Below are positions 47,004-55,916 of a DNA stretch of 64,000 nucleotides, piece after piece. The translations under genes and the position numbers were made by a program. Source of the stretch: Bradyrhizobium sp. CCBAU 53338 (lineage in GTDB: Bacteria > Pseudomonadota > Alphaproteobacteria > Rhizobiales > Xanthobacteraceae). The notes below the pieces were generated by a model. That model did no database searches and was not told where the DNA came from. It worked only from the letters and a program-made list of their open reading frames with translations. The stretch is from the NCBI RefSeq assembly GCF_015291665.1, contig NZ_CP030048.1:3844001-3908000 (forward strand), given 5' to 3'. The first letter of the stretch is position 1, and every line of letters begins with the position of its first letter.

Positions 47004-48113
47004 TCAAGGCGCTGGTGTCTGACTGGTGGGCAGGTCGGCCTCGAAGTTGAAGCGGTCGCGCAGGTTCTTGCGCTGCTCCAGGATGTCCCTCAGGAAGGCG
47101 CGGTCCTGGTCGTTCTTCATCATTGGCTCGATCAGGTCGAGCTGGTTCATGGCCACGAGTTGCAGGATCTCGGTGCGCGGCTTGCCGCCGGCATCGCGCG
47201 GCAGGGCGTGGACAACCTGGATGTGTTCTGGGGGCTTCGGACCCTTGGCAGCGGTGAGCTCGTTGCGGAGCTGGCCTTCGAGCGCGGCTTGGTCGGCTTC
47301 CACGAACGCGTAGAGCCCGACGCCGGAGCGGCGGTCGGCAAACGCGACGATGGCGGTGTCGCGCACGGCGGGGTTCTTGCGGATCAGCTTGGCCAGCACC
47401 GGCGCGTCGTTGACGAGCCGGCGGCCACCGCCTTCGCGGTCGGTGAAGTTGAACAGACCGCGGGTGATGGCGCGATAGACCTTCTTGCCGGTGGCGAGCC
47501 ACAGGCTCGCGGCGAAGGATTTCTTTGCCAGGATCTTGCGCTCGCGCGGCGTCAGCGCCTCGGGCGCATAGGAGCGCTTGTGCTTGAGCAGATGCCGGAG
47601 GTCTTCATAGGCAAGGATGCGATAGAGCCGGCCGCGGCGTGCGAAGCAGGCCGCGAGCTGGAAGTCGGTCACGTAGGCGCGCCCATCGCGGCCGACCAGC
47701 CAGTTCTGCTCCTTGGCGAGATCGTTGTGGCAGATGCCGGCGCGGCGCAGCCGGCGCAGCGCCGCCTTGGCCGAGCGGAAATAGGCGAGGTCGCCATGCG
47801 GCTTGGCCAGATGCAGCGCGACGCCGTCGACGAAGCCGCGCACCAGCGCGCGGCGGCCGGCCCAGAGCAGCTCGGGACCGACATCGAGGCCCTTGGCGAG
47901 CGCCAGTGCGTGCTTCTCTCGCGCGAATAAGTGGCGTGCGAGCAGGAACGACCACCACGGCACTTCATCGAGCCGGCGCAGTACGGCGTCGACTTCGCCG
48001 CTGTCATCGCGGTAGCGGCCGCGCTCGACCGTCGAGAACACGTCGCGCTTCAGCAGCACGCCCTCGATCCAGCGCGCCGAGAGCACCGCGGCGTCGTCTT
48101 TCGGGAGACTCAT
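47004..48113 (-). CDS. Protein kinase-like domain fused to acyl-CoA-synthetase C-terminal subdomain
   Basis: 369 residues. Residues ~1-225 are a small atypical kinase (RIO/KdkA/Bud32-like): catalytic loop CHNDLAKEQN (His129, Asp131, Asn137) and metal motif DFQLA (Asp150). Residues ~248-325 resemble the C-terminal lid of AMP-forming acyl-CoA synthetases (DTAIVAFADRRSGVGLYAFV, ALPRDAGGKPRTEIL), with Lys311 where such enzymes hold their catalytic lysine. The adenylating N-terminal domain is absent. Whether it phosphorylates a lipid, sugar or protein is not known. It follows trmFO by 7 nt on the same strand. Confidence 0.8.
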   Translation of the reverse strand: MSLPKDDAAVLSARWIEGVLLKRDVFSTVERGRYRDDSGEVDAVLRRLDEVPWWSFLLARHLFAREKHALALAKGLDVGPELLWAGRRALVRGFVDGVALHLAKPHGDLAYFRSAKAALRRLRRAGICHNDLAKEQNWLVGRDGRAYVTDFQLAACFARRGRLYRILAYEDLRHLLKHKRSYAPEALTPRERKILAKKSFAASLWLATGKKVYRAITRGLFNFTDREGGGRRLVNDAPVLAKLIRKNPAVRDTAIVAFADRRSGVGLYAFVEADQAALEGQLRNELTAAKGPKPPEHIQVVHALPRDAGGKPRTEILQLVAMNQLDLIEPMMKNDQDRAFLRDILEQRKNLRDRFNFEADLPTSQTPAP

Positions 48114-48120
48114 CGATATC

Positions 48121-49548
48121 TCACGCGGCTGCGGCGATGCGCAAATGATCGGCGATCCATCGATCGAGATCGGCGAGCGCCAAGGCGCTCATCGCCTGCT
48201 TCTTGGCCACCGTCTTCTCGTTGCCGCGCAGGCGCGTGCCGTCTGGCTTCTTCGTCGGTGCGCTGGCAAGCGGCGGGAACAGGCCGAAATTGATGTTCAT
48301 TGGCTGGAACGAGCGCGTGCCCGGCTCGATGGTCTCGATATGGCCGCCGGTGATGTGGCCGAGCAGCGATCCGAGCGCCGTGGTGCTGGGTGGGCTTGCA
48401 AGTGTCTCGCCGCGCGCATCCGCGGCCGCATAGAGGCCGGCGATCAGGCCGACGCTGGCGGATTCGACATAGCCCTCGCAGCCCGTCATCTGGCCGGCAA
48501 AGCGCAGCCGCGGCTGCGCGCGCAGGCGCAATTGGCCGTCGAGCAGCTTTGGCGAGTTCAGGAAGGTGTTGCGATGCAGGCCGCCGAGGCGGGCGAATTC
48601 AGCTTTCTCCAGCCCTGGAATGGTGCGGAAGATGCGCTGCTGCTCGCCGTATTTCAGCTTCGTCTGGAAGCCGACGATGTTGTAGAGCGTGCCGAGCTTG
48701 TTGTCCTGGCGCAGCTGCACGATCGCGTAGGCTTTTGTCGCGGGATCGTGCGGATTGGTGAGGCCGACCGGCTTCATCGGGCCGTGACGCAGTGTCTCGG
48801 GGCCGCGCTCCGCCATCACCTCGATCGGCAGGCAGCCGTCGAAATAGGGCGTATTGGTTTCCCACTCCTTGAACTCGGTCTTCTCGCCCGCGATCAGCGC
48901 GGCGACGAAGCCGTCATACTGCTCCTTGGTCATGGGGCAATTGATGTAGTCGGCGCCGGTGCCGCCGGGGCCGACCTTGTCGTAGCGCGACTGGAACCAG
49001 GCCACCGACATGTCGATGGATTCGCGATGCACGATCGGTGCGATCGCATCGAAGAAGGCGAGCGCGTTCTCGTCGGTCAGTTCGCGGATGGCGTCCGCCA
49101 GCGGCGCAGAGGTGAGGGGGCCGGTTGCAACGATGACGTTGCTCCATTCGGCCGGCGGCAGGCCCTTGATCTCACCGCGGGCGATCTCGATCAGGGGGTG
49201 GTCGTCCAGCGCCTTGGTCACGGCCGCGGAGAAGCCGTCGCGGTCGACGGCGAGTGCGCCGCCGGCGGGGACCTGGTTGGCGTCGGCCGCGCGCATGATC
49301 AGCGAGCCGAGGCGGCGCATCTCCGCGTGCAGCAGGCCGACGGCGTTGTTGGCGGCGTCGTCCGAGCGGAACGAGTTGGAGCAGACGAGTTCGGCAAGCC
49401 CGTCAGTGCGGTGCGCCTCGGTCATGCGGTCCGGCCGCATCTCGTGCAGCACCACGGGTACGCCTGATTTGGCCACCTGCCAGGCGGCTTCGGAACCGGC
49501 AAGGCCGGCGCCGATGACGTGCACGGTGTTGGATAGGGGTCCTGTCAT
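48121..49548 (-). CDS. trmFO: Folate/FAD-dependent tRNA (uracil-54-C5) methyltransferase TrmFO
   Basis: 475 residues. N-terminal FAD fold [18 protein letters not shown], then [18 protein letters not shown]-type end here as [14 protein letters not shown], and [15 protein letters not shown]. TrmFO makes ribothymidine at position 54 of tRNA from methylenetetrahydrofolate and FADH2. Full length. Confidence 0.95.
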   Translation of the reverse strand: MTGPLSNTVHVIGAGLAGSEAAWQVAKSGVPVVLHEMRPDRMTEAHRTDGLAELVCSNSFRSDDAANNAVGLLHAEMRRLGSLIMRAADANQVPAGGALAVDRDGFSAAVTKALDDHPLIEIARGEIKGLPPAEWSNVIVATGPLTSAPLADAIRELTDENALAFFDAIAPIVHRESIDMSVAWFQSRYDKVGPGGTGADYINCPMTKEQYDGFVAALIAGEKTEFKEWETNTPYFDGCLPIEVMAERGPETLRHGPMKPVGLTNPHDPATKAYAIVQLRQDNKLGTLYNIVGFQTKLKYGEQQRIFRTIPGLEKAEFARLGGLHRNTFLNSPKLLDGQLRLRAQPRLRFAGQMTGCEGYVESASVGLIAGLYAAADARGETLASPPSTTALGSLLGHITGGHIETIEPGTRSFQPMNINFGLFPPLASAPTKKPDGTRLRGNEKTVAKKQAMSALALADLDRWIADHLRIAAAA

Positions 49549-49621
49549 GGGGCGGACAGGTAGCGCTTTTCGGCGGTCAGTGGAATCGCCGAGATCGAGT
49601 TTTCGCCATCAGAAACGACAA

Positions 49622-49640
49622 CGCCCGCACGAGGCGGGCG
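49622..49640 (-). terminator. Terminator of the DUF1127 gene
   Basis: 7-bp perfect stem CGCCCGC (49622-49628) / GCGGGCG (49634-49640), loop ACGAG, between the DUF1127 stop and the trmFO start. Read on the minus strand it is followed by TTGTCGTTTC, a modest T-rich tail. Confidence 0.6.
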
Positions 49641-49673
49641 CTATCGGTTCGTCCGGTAAAGAGCTGAACGATA

Positions 49674-49826
49674 TCAGCCCTGATACTGACCGGCGGCAAC
49701 GCGCGGGATGTCCGAGCGATCGAGGCCGATGTCGGCCAGTTCGCGATCGCTGAGCTGGGACAGCTCGGCAACATTGCGCTGATAGTCCCGGAAAGCCTGG
49801 ATCATGCGGATGAGCGAGAGCAGCAT
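49674..49826 (-). CDS. DUF1127 domain small protein
   Basis: 50 residues from ATG 49826, with AGGAGA upstream. The pattern RDYQRNVAELSQLSDRELAD then IGLDRSDI is the DUF1127 motif. Small DUF1127 proteins in alphaproteobacteria can bind RNA and have been linked to phosphate and RNA metabolism (from the literature on Agrobacterium/Rhodobacter); the specific role here is unknown. Confidence 0.88.
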   Translation of the reverse strand: MLLSLIRMIQAFRDYQRNVAELSQLSDRELADIGLDRSDIPRVAAGQYQG

Positions 49827-50536
49827 TGGTAGTCTCCTGTAGTTCGATTCAGCCCTTGCGGGCGTCATCATTGAAATGAATATAGGTGAGCGTAGTGCAG
49901 TGCGAAAGTTCCGATGTTGCGATGCAGCTAAGCGTGAAGCGCATGGCGCGGGTAAGAAACGCTTAACCTCTGGGCGCAGCCGCCCAATAGCTGGGCGGAA
50001 ACATGCATTCGATGCGATAAGTACCCGTGAAATCACGGATTTATCAACTATTCGACGGTTCCGATCGTTACGGAAATAAGTTACGTTCCAGTGATCTGCA
50101 AGGCGTCGGACCAGCTTGTAGGCCCAAGTCCGCCATGCATGATTCGCATGAATTGGAATTCATAGAAAAGAATTTATATTCATACTATGCCGTAGCTGTG
50201 ATCATCCGGTTTGAAGTCAGAGAGGGCAATCAAGGCCACGAGTTAGCACCGTGAGCGCTTCAAAGGGCTCGCGGCGACCTAACGTGGTCTGCCGGGTCCA
50301 TCGATGGGAGAGACCATTTCGATGGTGCGTTGCACACGCTGAACGTGCAGATCCTGATTACGAAGTTGTAATGAAAATCAGAAATTTCGCATGAGGGCTC
50401 TGCGTGATGCGCAACATCACGCAATTCTCGCGGGGAATTTATTGCGGCAAGTTGTCGCGTCCGAAGCAAAGTCATGTCGCAGATTCCGGCAATGTCGCTG
50501 GACCTGTCTCAAGAACAAAAGAAGGAAAGTAACATC
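49827..50536. other. Long AT-rich intergenic region
   Basis: About 710 bp, markedly lower in GC than its surroundings. A 39-codon frame at 50135-50254 (MHDSHELEFIEKNLYSYYA) has no ribosome site. A perfect inverted repeat GCGTGATG (50402-50409) / CATCACGC (50415-50422) lies 115 nt before the next gene and could be an operator. A small RNA is possible but not shown. Confidence 0.4.
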
Positions 50537-50800
50537 ATGACGAAGTTACTCGGGGTTATCGCAATTGCCGCCGTCGCATTCGCCCTCGCACCGGCCCAGG
50601 CCGCCAAGCACGGCATGGGCGGCTGCAGCTCGGGCAATCTTGAAAAGACCGAGACCGCGGTCGAGGGGATGCCGGACGGCGACGTGAAAATGGCCGCGCA
50701 GAAGGAAATTGCTTCCGCGCAGGACTCCATGCTCAACGGCAAAATGGGTGCGTGCGGCATGCACCTGAACAAGGCGATGCACGCCACCATGGGCAAGTAG
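50537..50800 (+). CDS. Small secreted hypothetical protein
   Basis: 87 residues from ATG 50537 (GGAAAG upstream). Signal peptide MTKLLGVIAIAAVAFALAPA with cleavage near AQAA. The mature part has two Cys (GGCSSG and GACGMH) and many Met and His, so metal binding is conceivable. No family recognised. Preceded by a long AT-rich region that may carry regulation. Confidence 0.7.
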   Translation: MTKLLGVIAIAAVAFALAPAQAAKHGMGGCSSGNLEKTETAVEGMPDGDVKMAAQKEIASAQDSMLNGKMGACGMHLNKAMHATMGK

Positions 50801-50878
50801 TCGGGTAGGCAAGCGCAATCCAAGAGAGGGCCGGTCGCCAGGGCGATCGGCCCGACGCGCTTTGTTTCCGCGCGTGTC

Positions 50879-51703
50879 TTAAGGGGCGTGCGCAAGTTGG
50901 GTGGCAAAATAGGCCACCGTCTTGGAATAGACTTCGCTCTTGTTCCACTGTTGGAGCACCGCGAAGTTCGGGCTGCCCGGTTGCCAGTCCTTGCCCCTTT
51001 GCCAGCCATAGCCGGCGAGATAGTTGGCGGTCGAGGCGAGCACGTCGGGCGCGTTGTGCAGCAGGTCGCGCTTGCCGTTGCCGTCGAAATCGACGGCGTA
51101 TTTCATCCATGATGAAGGCATGAACTGGGTCTGGCCGAGTTCGCCGGCCCAGGCGCCTTTCATGTCGGCGGGTGCGAGATCACCGCGTTGGACGATACGC
51201 AGCGCATCCATCAGCTCGCCGCGAAATTGCTCGGAGCGCCGGCAGTCATAGGCGAGCGTCGCCAGCGAGCGGATCGTCGCGAACTTGCCGGTGTTGACGC
51301 CGAAATCGGTTTCCAGACCCCAGATCGCGACCAGGATCTCGCCGGGCACGCCATAGGTTTGTTCGATGCGCGAGAGCACCGATCCGTACTGCTTCATCTT
51401 ATTGGAGCCGCGCATCATCCGCGGCGGCACCATGCGGCCGGAAAACTCCTCGAACGTCTGCGTGAAGACCTTTTGCGACTTGTCGCGGTTGAGCACGCCC
51501 TGGTCCAACGTGACGCCGGCAAGTCCAGCGGTGATGGCCTGTTGCGAAATGCCCTTGGCCGCGGCCTCGGTTTTGAAATCCGCAAGCCAGGCGTCAAAAT
51601 TGCCCGAGCCGCAAGCGACCGCGGCGAAAGCGGGCTCGGCGGACACGATGGAGGCTGAGAGGGCGAAGGCTGCGAGAGCGAGACGAGAAATCGTCAGGGT
51701 CAT
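50879..51703 (-). CDS. Lytic murein transglycosylase (MltB-like)
   Basis: 274 residues from ATG 51703. Signal peptide (residues 1-28), then an SLT domain: catalytic Glu131 in AIWGLETDFGVNTGKF, and the conserved GELGQTQFMPSSWMKYAVDF and GYGWQRG. It cleaves peptidoglycan glycan strands to 1,6-anhydro products in the periplasm. The C-terminal peptidoglycan-binding domain seen in longer relatives is absent. Confidence 0.9.
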   Translation of the reverse strand: MTLTISRLALAAFALSASIVSAEPAFAAVACGSGNFDAWLADFKTEAAAKGISQQAITAGLAGVTLDQGVLNRDKSQKVFTQTFEEFSGRMVPPRMMRGSNKMKQYGSVLSRIEQTYGVPGEILVAIWGLETDFGVNTGKFATIRSLATLAYDCRRSEQFRGELMDALRIVQRGDLAPADMKGAWAGELGQTQFMPSSWMKYAVDFDGNGKRDLLHNAPDVLASTANYLAGYGWQRGKDWQPGSPNFAVLQQWNKSEVYSKTVAYFATQLAHAP

Positions 51704-51848
51704 CAGATGTAATTGATTCCGTGAAGCGATATGACCGGCGGCGGCAATGTCAGATGTAACCGCGGCCAAAGCAAGGCCTATGACGGCAGCCGATCCCGCC
51801 CGGGACATGGGGCGGGATCGGCCCGAACGAGATCGCCGGTCCGTCGCG

Positions 51849-52751
51849 CTATTCCCTGTTCCGCCACGGGAAGAGATTGGCGGGGAAATCTGCGGCCGGC
51901 TTGCGCGGACGTTGCGGCGGAGGCGGCACCGGCCGCGCACCGGGCTCGGAGACGATCACCTTGCGGTAGAGATGCCAGGTGGCGTGGCCGAGCAGGGGGA
52001 TGACCACGGCGAGCCCGAGGAACGCGGGGATCGTTCCGAGCGCCAGCAGCACCGCGACGATCAGGCCCCAGGCTGCCATCGGCACCGGGTTCTTGGCGAC
52101 GACGCGCAGCGACGTCACCATCGCTTCGAACGCTCCGGCATGGCGGTCGAGCATCAGCGGAAACGATACGGCGCTGAGGCAGAGCGCTGCAAGCGCGAAC
52201 AGGAAGCCCGTGCCGCAGCCGACCACGATCAGCCACCAGCCCTGCGATGTCGTCAGCACGCGCGTCACGAAATCCGAGATTCCGGTCACGCCCTCATAGC
52301 CGAACGCGGCGACATAGATCGCCTGCGCCGTCGCGACCCAGGTCACGAACAACGCGAGCAGCAGCGTGCCGAGGCCGAGCATGGCGCCGAAGGAGGGGGA
52401 GCGCAGCACGTCCATCGCATCCCAGGCACTGGCTTCCTCATGGCGTTCGCGGCGGCTGGAGAGCTCATAAAGGCCGAGCGCTGCGAACGGGCCGATCAGG
52501 GCGAAGCCCGCGGCCAGCGGAAACAGCAGTGGTATCACCGAATAGCCCATCGCGACGCGCGCGATCACGAGGCCGAGCACCGGATAGATCACGCAGAGGA
52601 TGATGGCGTGGCTCGGAACGGCCTTGAAGTCTTCCCAACCACGCTTGAGCGCGTCGTGCAGGTCGGAGAGGTGGATGGTTCGGATGACCGGTCCAGCCGC
52701 ATCTGCGGTCTGGCCCATCGTGGGGACATTGCCCTGATAGAGTGTGGCCAT
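51849..52751 (-). CDS. DUF2189 membrane protein
   Basis: 300 residues with about six membrane helices. The N-terminal IHLSDLHDALKRGWEDFKAV, then YPVLGLVIARVAMGYSVIPL and FPLAAGFALIGPFAALGLYE, match DUF2189, a family of predicted transporters or anchors of unknown function. The tail is Pro-rich. A 145-bp gap separates it from the transglycosylase gene. Confidence 0.85.
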   Translation of the reverse strand: MATLYQGNVPTMGQTADAAGPVIRTIHLSDLHDALKRGWEDFKAVPSHAIILCVIYPVLGLVIARVAMGYSVIPLLFPLAAGFALIGPFAALGLYELSSRRERHEEASAWDAMDVLRSPSFGAMLGLGTLLLALFVTWVATAQAIYVAAFGYEGVTGISDFVTRVLTTSQGWWLIVVGCGTGFLFALAALCLSAVSFPLMLDRHAGAFEAMVTSLRVVAKNPVPMAAWGLIVAVLLALGTIPAFLGLAVVIPLLGHATWHLYRKVIVSEPGARPVPPPPQRPRKPAADFPANLFPWRNRE

Positions 52752-53084
52752 GGTCGGCTTGCTCCCTTGTCATGCAGCCGAATTCGGCGCCGACAACGGC
52801 GCAAGCGGCCGCTTCTCTGAGTTTCGCGAGTCCAATCAGACGCGAATTCCTGTTGGCATCGCGAGCTGAACGAGAAGCGTACGCCGATTTCCGAGTCCTG
52901 TCCCTCACGCTTGGGTGAGATTCGTTGCCGCAGTGCAACCTCGGTGACGTCATCCGGTCGTCATTTCGCCGCAGATAAGCTCATGCTGCCTGCAGGTTCG
53001 CGGAACTTCGCGGGCGCTACGACGTAACTTCGTCTATAAGTGCCCACACAGGGCCTTCCAAGGGATCCTTTTCGGGGAGCAGAC
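52752..53084. other. Divergent intergenic region
   Basis: About 330 bp between the DUF2189 gene (minus) and the DUF3597 gene (plus). No gene or clear operator seen; it should hold both promoters. The DUF3597 start has GGGGAG just upstream. Confidence 0.35.
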
Positions 53085-53504
53085 ATGAGCATTTTCGGGA
53101 AAATCATGGGCGCAATCTTCGGTAGCCATGCGGCTTCCGCGACGCCCGCCGGCGGCGCACCCGCGGGCAGCACGCCTGCGCCCGCAGGAGCCGCGCCGGG
53201 CGGATCGGCGCCAGCGTCTGCGCCCGCCGCAGCGCCGGCTGCAACTGTGGATGTTGCGGCGATCGTCGACAAGGCCGCCGCCGCGCACAAGGGCGAGAAG
53301 CTGGAATGGCGGACCTCGATCGTCGACCTGATGAAGGCCCTCGACGTCGATTCGAGCCTGGCTGCGCGCAAGGACCTCGCCAAGGAGCTCGGCTACACCG
53401 GCGACACGAACGACTCCGCCACCATGAACGTCTGGCTGCACAAGCAGGTGATGTCCAAGCTCGCCGCCAATGGCGGCAAGCTGCCGCCTGAAATCAAGCA
53501 CTGA
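53085..53504 (+). CDS. DUF3597 domain protein
   Basis: 139 residues from ATG 53085. N-terminal MSIFGKIMGAIFG amphipathic helix, an Ala/Pro/Gly linker, then the DUF3597 core (VDVAAIVDKAAAAHKGEKLE, WRTSIVDLMKALDVDSSL, ARKDLAKELGYTGD). Function unknown. A strong terminator follows. Confidence 0.88.
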   Translation: MSIFGKIMGAIFGSHAASATPAGGAPAGSTPAPAGAAPGGSAPASAPAAAPAATVDVAAIVDKAAAAHKGEKLEWRTSIVDLMKALDVDSSLAARKDLAKELGYTGDTNDSATMNVWLHKQVMSKLAANGGKLPPEIKH

Positions 53505-53540
53505 CCGGCACGCTCCGGTCGACGCCAGGCAACTAGGGAA

Positions 53541-53562
53541 GGGCCCGCGACGTCGCGGGCCC
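53541..53562. terminator. Bidirectional terminator after the DUF3597 gene
   Basis: Perfect 10-bp stem GGGCCCGCGA (53541-53550) / TCGCGGGCCC (53553-53562) followed by TTT, between convergent genes ending at 53504 (plus) and 53571 (minus). Confidence 0.75.
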
Positions 53563-53570
53563 TTTCGCGT

Positions 53571-53867
53571 TCAGGCCTTGAGATCCGCATTCTCCGGATG
53601 CCTGTCGAGATAGTCGACCACGAAGCCACAGCCCGCGATCACCTTTCTGCCGTCGCCGCGGATGATATCGAGCGCGCCCTTGATCAGCTCGGACGCAATG
53701 CCGCGGCCGCGCAGCGCGCGCGGCGTCTCGGTGTGGGTGATGATGACGGCCGAGGGCGTCAGCCGGTAATTGGCGAAGGCGATCTCGCTGCCGACATCGA
53801 GCTCGAAACGGCTGCTGTCCTTGTTGTCGCGTACCGATGCCGCCATGCTTAATCCTTCCGAAGCCAT
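53571..53867 (-). CDS. NATD1-type GNAT acetyltransferase-like protein
   Basis: 98 residues (ATG 53846 is an alternative start). A compact GNAT of the YjdJ/NATD1 kind: RFELDVGSEIAFANYRLTPS, the acetyl-CoA loop LRGRGIASELIKGALDI, and a final CGFVVDYLDRHPEN. Substrate unknown. A second member is encoded at 54616-54891. Confidence 0.85.
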   Translation of the reverse strand: MASEGLSMAASVRDNKDSSRFELDVGSEIAFANYRLTPSAVIITHTETPRALRGRGIASELIKGALDIIRGDGRKVIAGCGFVVDYLDRHPENADLKA

Positions 53868-54166
53868 GATTATTCCGTGATCTAGGCGCCTGAACCCGCG
53901 CTTGCCAAGGCGGGACCACGGGAGGTTGTCGCAGATGAGATCTCCGGAAAGTGCGTGTCCCGGTCCGCCTCATTTGCGGCATGAATTCCTGCCGTGAACA
54001 TCGCGTGGCGGTCGCGAATAATCTTCGATATTGCTCTTGCAAGTTCCACGGCGGTTCCCACGTGCCTTGAAGGACATACGCCCGAAGGCGGCCGGCAGGG
54101 TCGCTAGACGTTCGGAGTATTAAGATAGCCAGCCGCCGACGTATGCCTCTTTTGTAGGAGGGTACG
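53868..54166. other. Intergenic region upstream of SPW protein gene
   Basis: About 300 bp between divergent genes. A good ribosome site TAGGAGGG lies just before the ATG at 54167. No other element recognised. Confidence 0.3.
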
Positions 54167-54565
54167 ATGTCGGACTTTAGTTTCTTGAATACTCATCGCA
54201 CATGGGAAGACTGGTGTGGGATGCTGCTCGGCGCGCTGATTGTCGCCTCGCCGTGGTTTCCCATCCAGGATCAATCTGGGATCGCGGGGCAGCAGACGAT
54301 CGTCGTGAACGCGGTCGTAGTCGGGCTCGTCATATTTGGCCTCAGCCAGCTCGAATATGTCGCCTTGCAGCGCTGGCAGGAGGCCGCGACGATCCTGATC
54401 GGGCTGTGGCTCATCGTTTCGCCCTACGTGCTCGGCTATTCCGGCGAAGGTTTTCTCAGAATCTACCACACGAGTCTCGGCGGGGTCGCAGTAGTCCTCG
54501 GCGTGCTCCAGCTGTGGCAGGACTGGGACCTGAATGATCAGGATATGCTGAAGCACGGGCAATAG
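54167..54565 (+). CDS. SPW repeat membrane protein
   Basis: 132 residues, four membrane helices, with two SPW-type motifs: LIVASPWFPIQDQ and LIVSPYVLGYSG. The N-terminal TWEDWCGMLLGALIV is also typical. Function unknown; probably inner membrane. The ribosome site GGAGGG is strong. Confidence 0.9.
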   Translation: MSDFSFLNTHRTWEDWCGMLLGALIVASPWFPIQDQSGIAGQQTIVVNAVVVGLVIFGLSQLEYVALQRWQEAATILIGLWLIVSPYVLGYSGEGFLRIYHTSLGGVAVVLGVLQLWQDWDLNDQDMLKHGQ

Positions 54566-54615
54566 GCCGTGGAATTTCGGCAGGCCCGTCGCGAGATCGG
54601 CGGGCCTGGGCCGGC

Positions 54616-54891
54616 TTATCTCTTCACCAGGTCCTGATAGTCCGGGTGCTTCTCGATCCACGCCTTCACGAACGGGCATTGCGGGATCAGCCTCAGGCCG
54701 CTGGCGCGGACCTGGTCCAGTGCGCCTTGCACCAGTCTCGAGCCGACGCCTTTGCCGCCGAGTTCCTTCGGCACATCGGTATGCTCGAAGGTGATGACGT
54801 TGCCGTCGAGCTTGTAATGTTCGGTCGCGATGTAGCCCTCCACCTCCAGCTCGTAGCGGTGATGGGCTTTGTTGTTGATCACGTCGCTCAT
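54616..54891 (-). CDS. NATD1-type GNAT acetyltransferase-like protein
   Basis: 91 residues. HRYELEVEGYIATEHYKLDG, VPKELGGKGVGSRLVQGAL and PQCPFVKAWIEKHPDYQDL are the conserved core of the YjdJ/NATD1 group. It is a paralogue, by family, of the protein at 53571-53867. It ends the small block shared with the SPW gene, with which it converges. Confidence 0.87.
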   Translation of the reverse strand: MSDVINNKAHHRYELEVEGYIATEHYKLDGNVITFEHTDVPKELGGKGVGSRLVQGALDQVRASGLRLIPQCPFVKAWIEKHPDYQDLVKR

Positions 54892-54902
54892 GAAATCTCC
54901 GG

Positions 54903-55418
54903 TCAGTTCTTCAGCGAGTCCGTCAGCATCTTGCGGATCGACCAGGCTTCGCCGTCGGAGGAGCCCTTGATGTCGTCGATCTTCCAGCTGCCGGCTTCGA
55001 GCACGAAGTCGTAGCGCACGATCTGGTCGGCGGGTTTGCGGTCGTTGCGGTGGCCGGTGATTGTCACCGCAAGCTTCGCCTTGTCGGTCTCCGTCTTCTC
55101 CGCGTCAACCTTGAACGACTTCACGTCCGGTTCCTGCGAATTGGTCACCGGATCGAAGTCGATCGGCCCGACATCGCCCTTCGGCGTGTGCGCGTCCGCC
55201 TTGGCCCACAGCGCAACCAGCGCCTTGGAAAGATATTTCGCTTTGGCCGCCTTGTTCTCGGTGACGAAGGCCGCGCCACCGTCGCCCTTGCCCTTGGCGG
55301 CGCGGGTGTAGATTGCCGTCAGGATGGAAACGGGGTCGCTGGCGGCGGGGGCCTGAGCGAAGGCCGGCTTGGCGGCGACGAGGAGAGAGGCGGCAATGAG
55401 GCTGCGGCGGGTGAGCAT
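54903..55418 (-). CDS. DUF3828-like secreted protein
   Basis: 171 residues from ATG 55418 (AGGGA upstream). The N-terminus MLTRRSLIAASLLVAAKPA has a twin-arginine-like start and cleavage near AFAQA, so Tat or Sec export. The mature domain (VSILTAIYTRAAKGKGD and DYFVLEAG-type end here as DFVLEAGSWKIDDI) resembles DUF3828. Function unknown. It lies 11 nt upstream of the GNAT gene on the same strand. Confidence 0.72.
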   Translation of the reverse strand: MLTRRSLIAASLLVAAKPAFAQAPAASDPVSILTAIYTRAAKGKGDGGAAFVTENKAAKAKYLSKALVALWAKADAHTPKGDVGPIDFDPVTNSQEPDVKSFKVDAEKTETDKAKLAVTITGHRNDRKPADQIVRYDFVLEAGSWKIDDIKGSSDGEAWSIRKMLTDSLKN

Positions 55419-55510
55419 GAATGGTCCCTGAGATGATGGCACGCGACCATAGGCCGGGACGGCCCGTGTCAGCGCGGTATCTCAGTAGACCGACGCAAGA
55501 GCCGTTCGGT

Positions 55511-55822
55511 TCAATCTGCGGCCCTGGCGAGCTGCGAATTCTCCGGCTGGGGATTGGGGCGCAGGCAGCCTTGGCAGATAACCAGGGAGCGGTTGACCTT
55601 GGCGTCCTGGTCGGCGTCGAGCCCGTCGCTCTCGGCTTGCGCAGCGATGCGCGATGCGTGTGCCGGCATGGCGGTGCGCGGCTGGTTGGGATTTTCGCCT
55701 GCTCCATCCCAGGCATAGCGCGCGGGCTTGAATGCGGAATCCGCGGCGAGGTGGGCTTGCGGAGCCACGGCACATCCGGCGAGCGCCAGCGAGAGCAGGA
55801 GAACGACGGGCGCTTTGACCAT
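55511..55822 (-). CDS. Small lipoprotein
   Basis: 103 residues from ATG 55822. Signal peptide with a good lipobox LALAGC (MVKAPVVLLLSLALAGCAVA), so it should be lipid-anchored. The mature part has a CQGCLRPN motif near the end. No family recognised. Confidence 0.68.
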   Translation of the reverse strand: MVKAPVVLLLSLALAGCAVAPQAHLAADSAFKPARYAWDGAGENPNQPRTAMPAHASRIAAQAESDGLDADQDAKVNRSLVICQGCLRPNPQPENSQLARAAD

Positions 55823-55916
55823 GATGCGGCACTCTGTACACGACAACTGAGCGAGGTTGCGCCGATCATGTTTAAAATTCCCTGAACGATGGCGGCTGCG
55901 TCTGCGACCAACGCGC

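Noticed and set aside
50135-50254. 39-codon frame in the AT-rich gap
   Set aside because: No ribosome site, no recognisable motif, and an AT-rich stretch that opens frames by chance.
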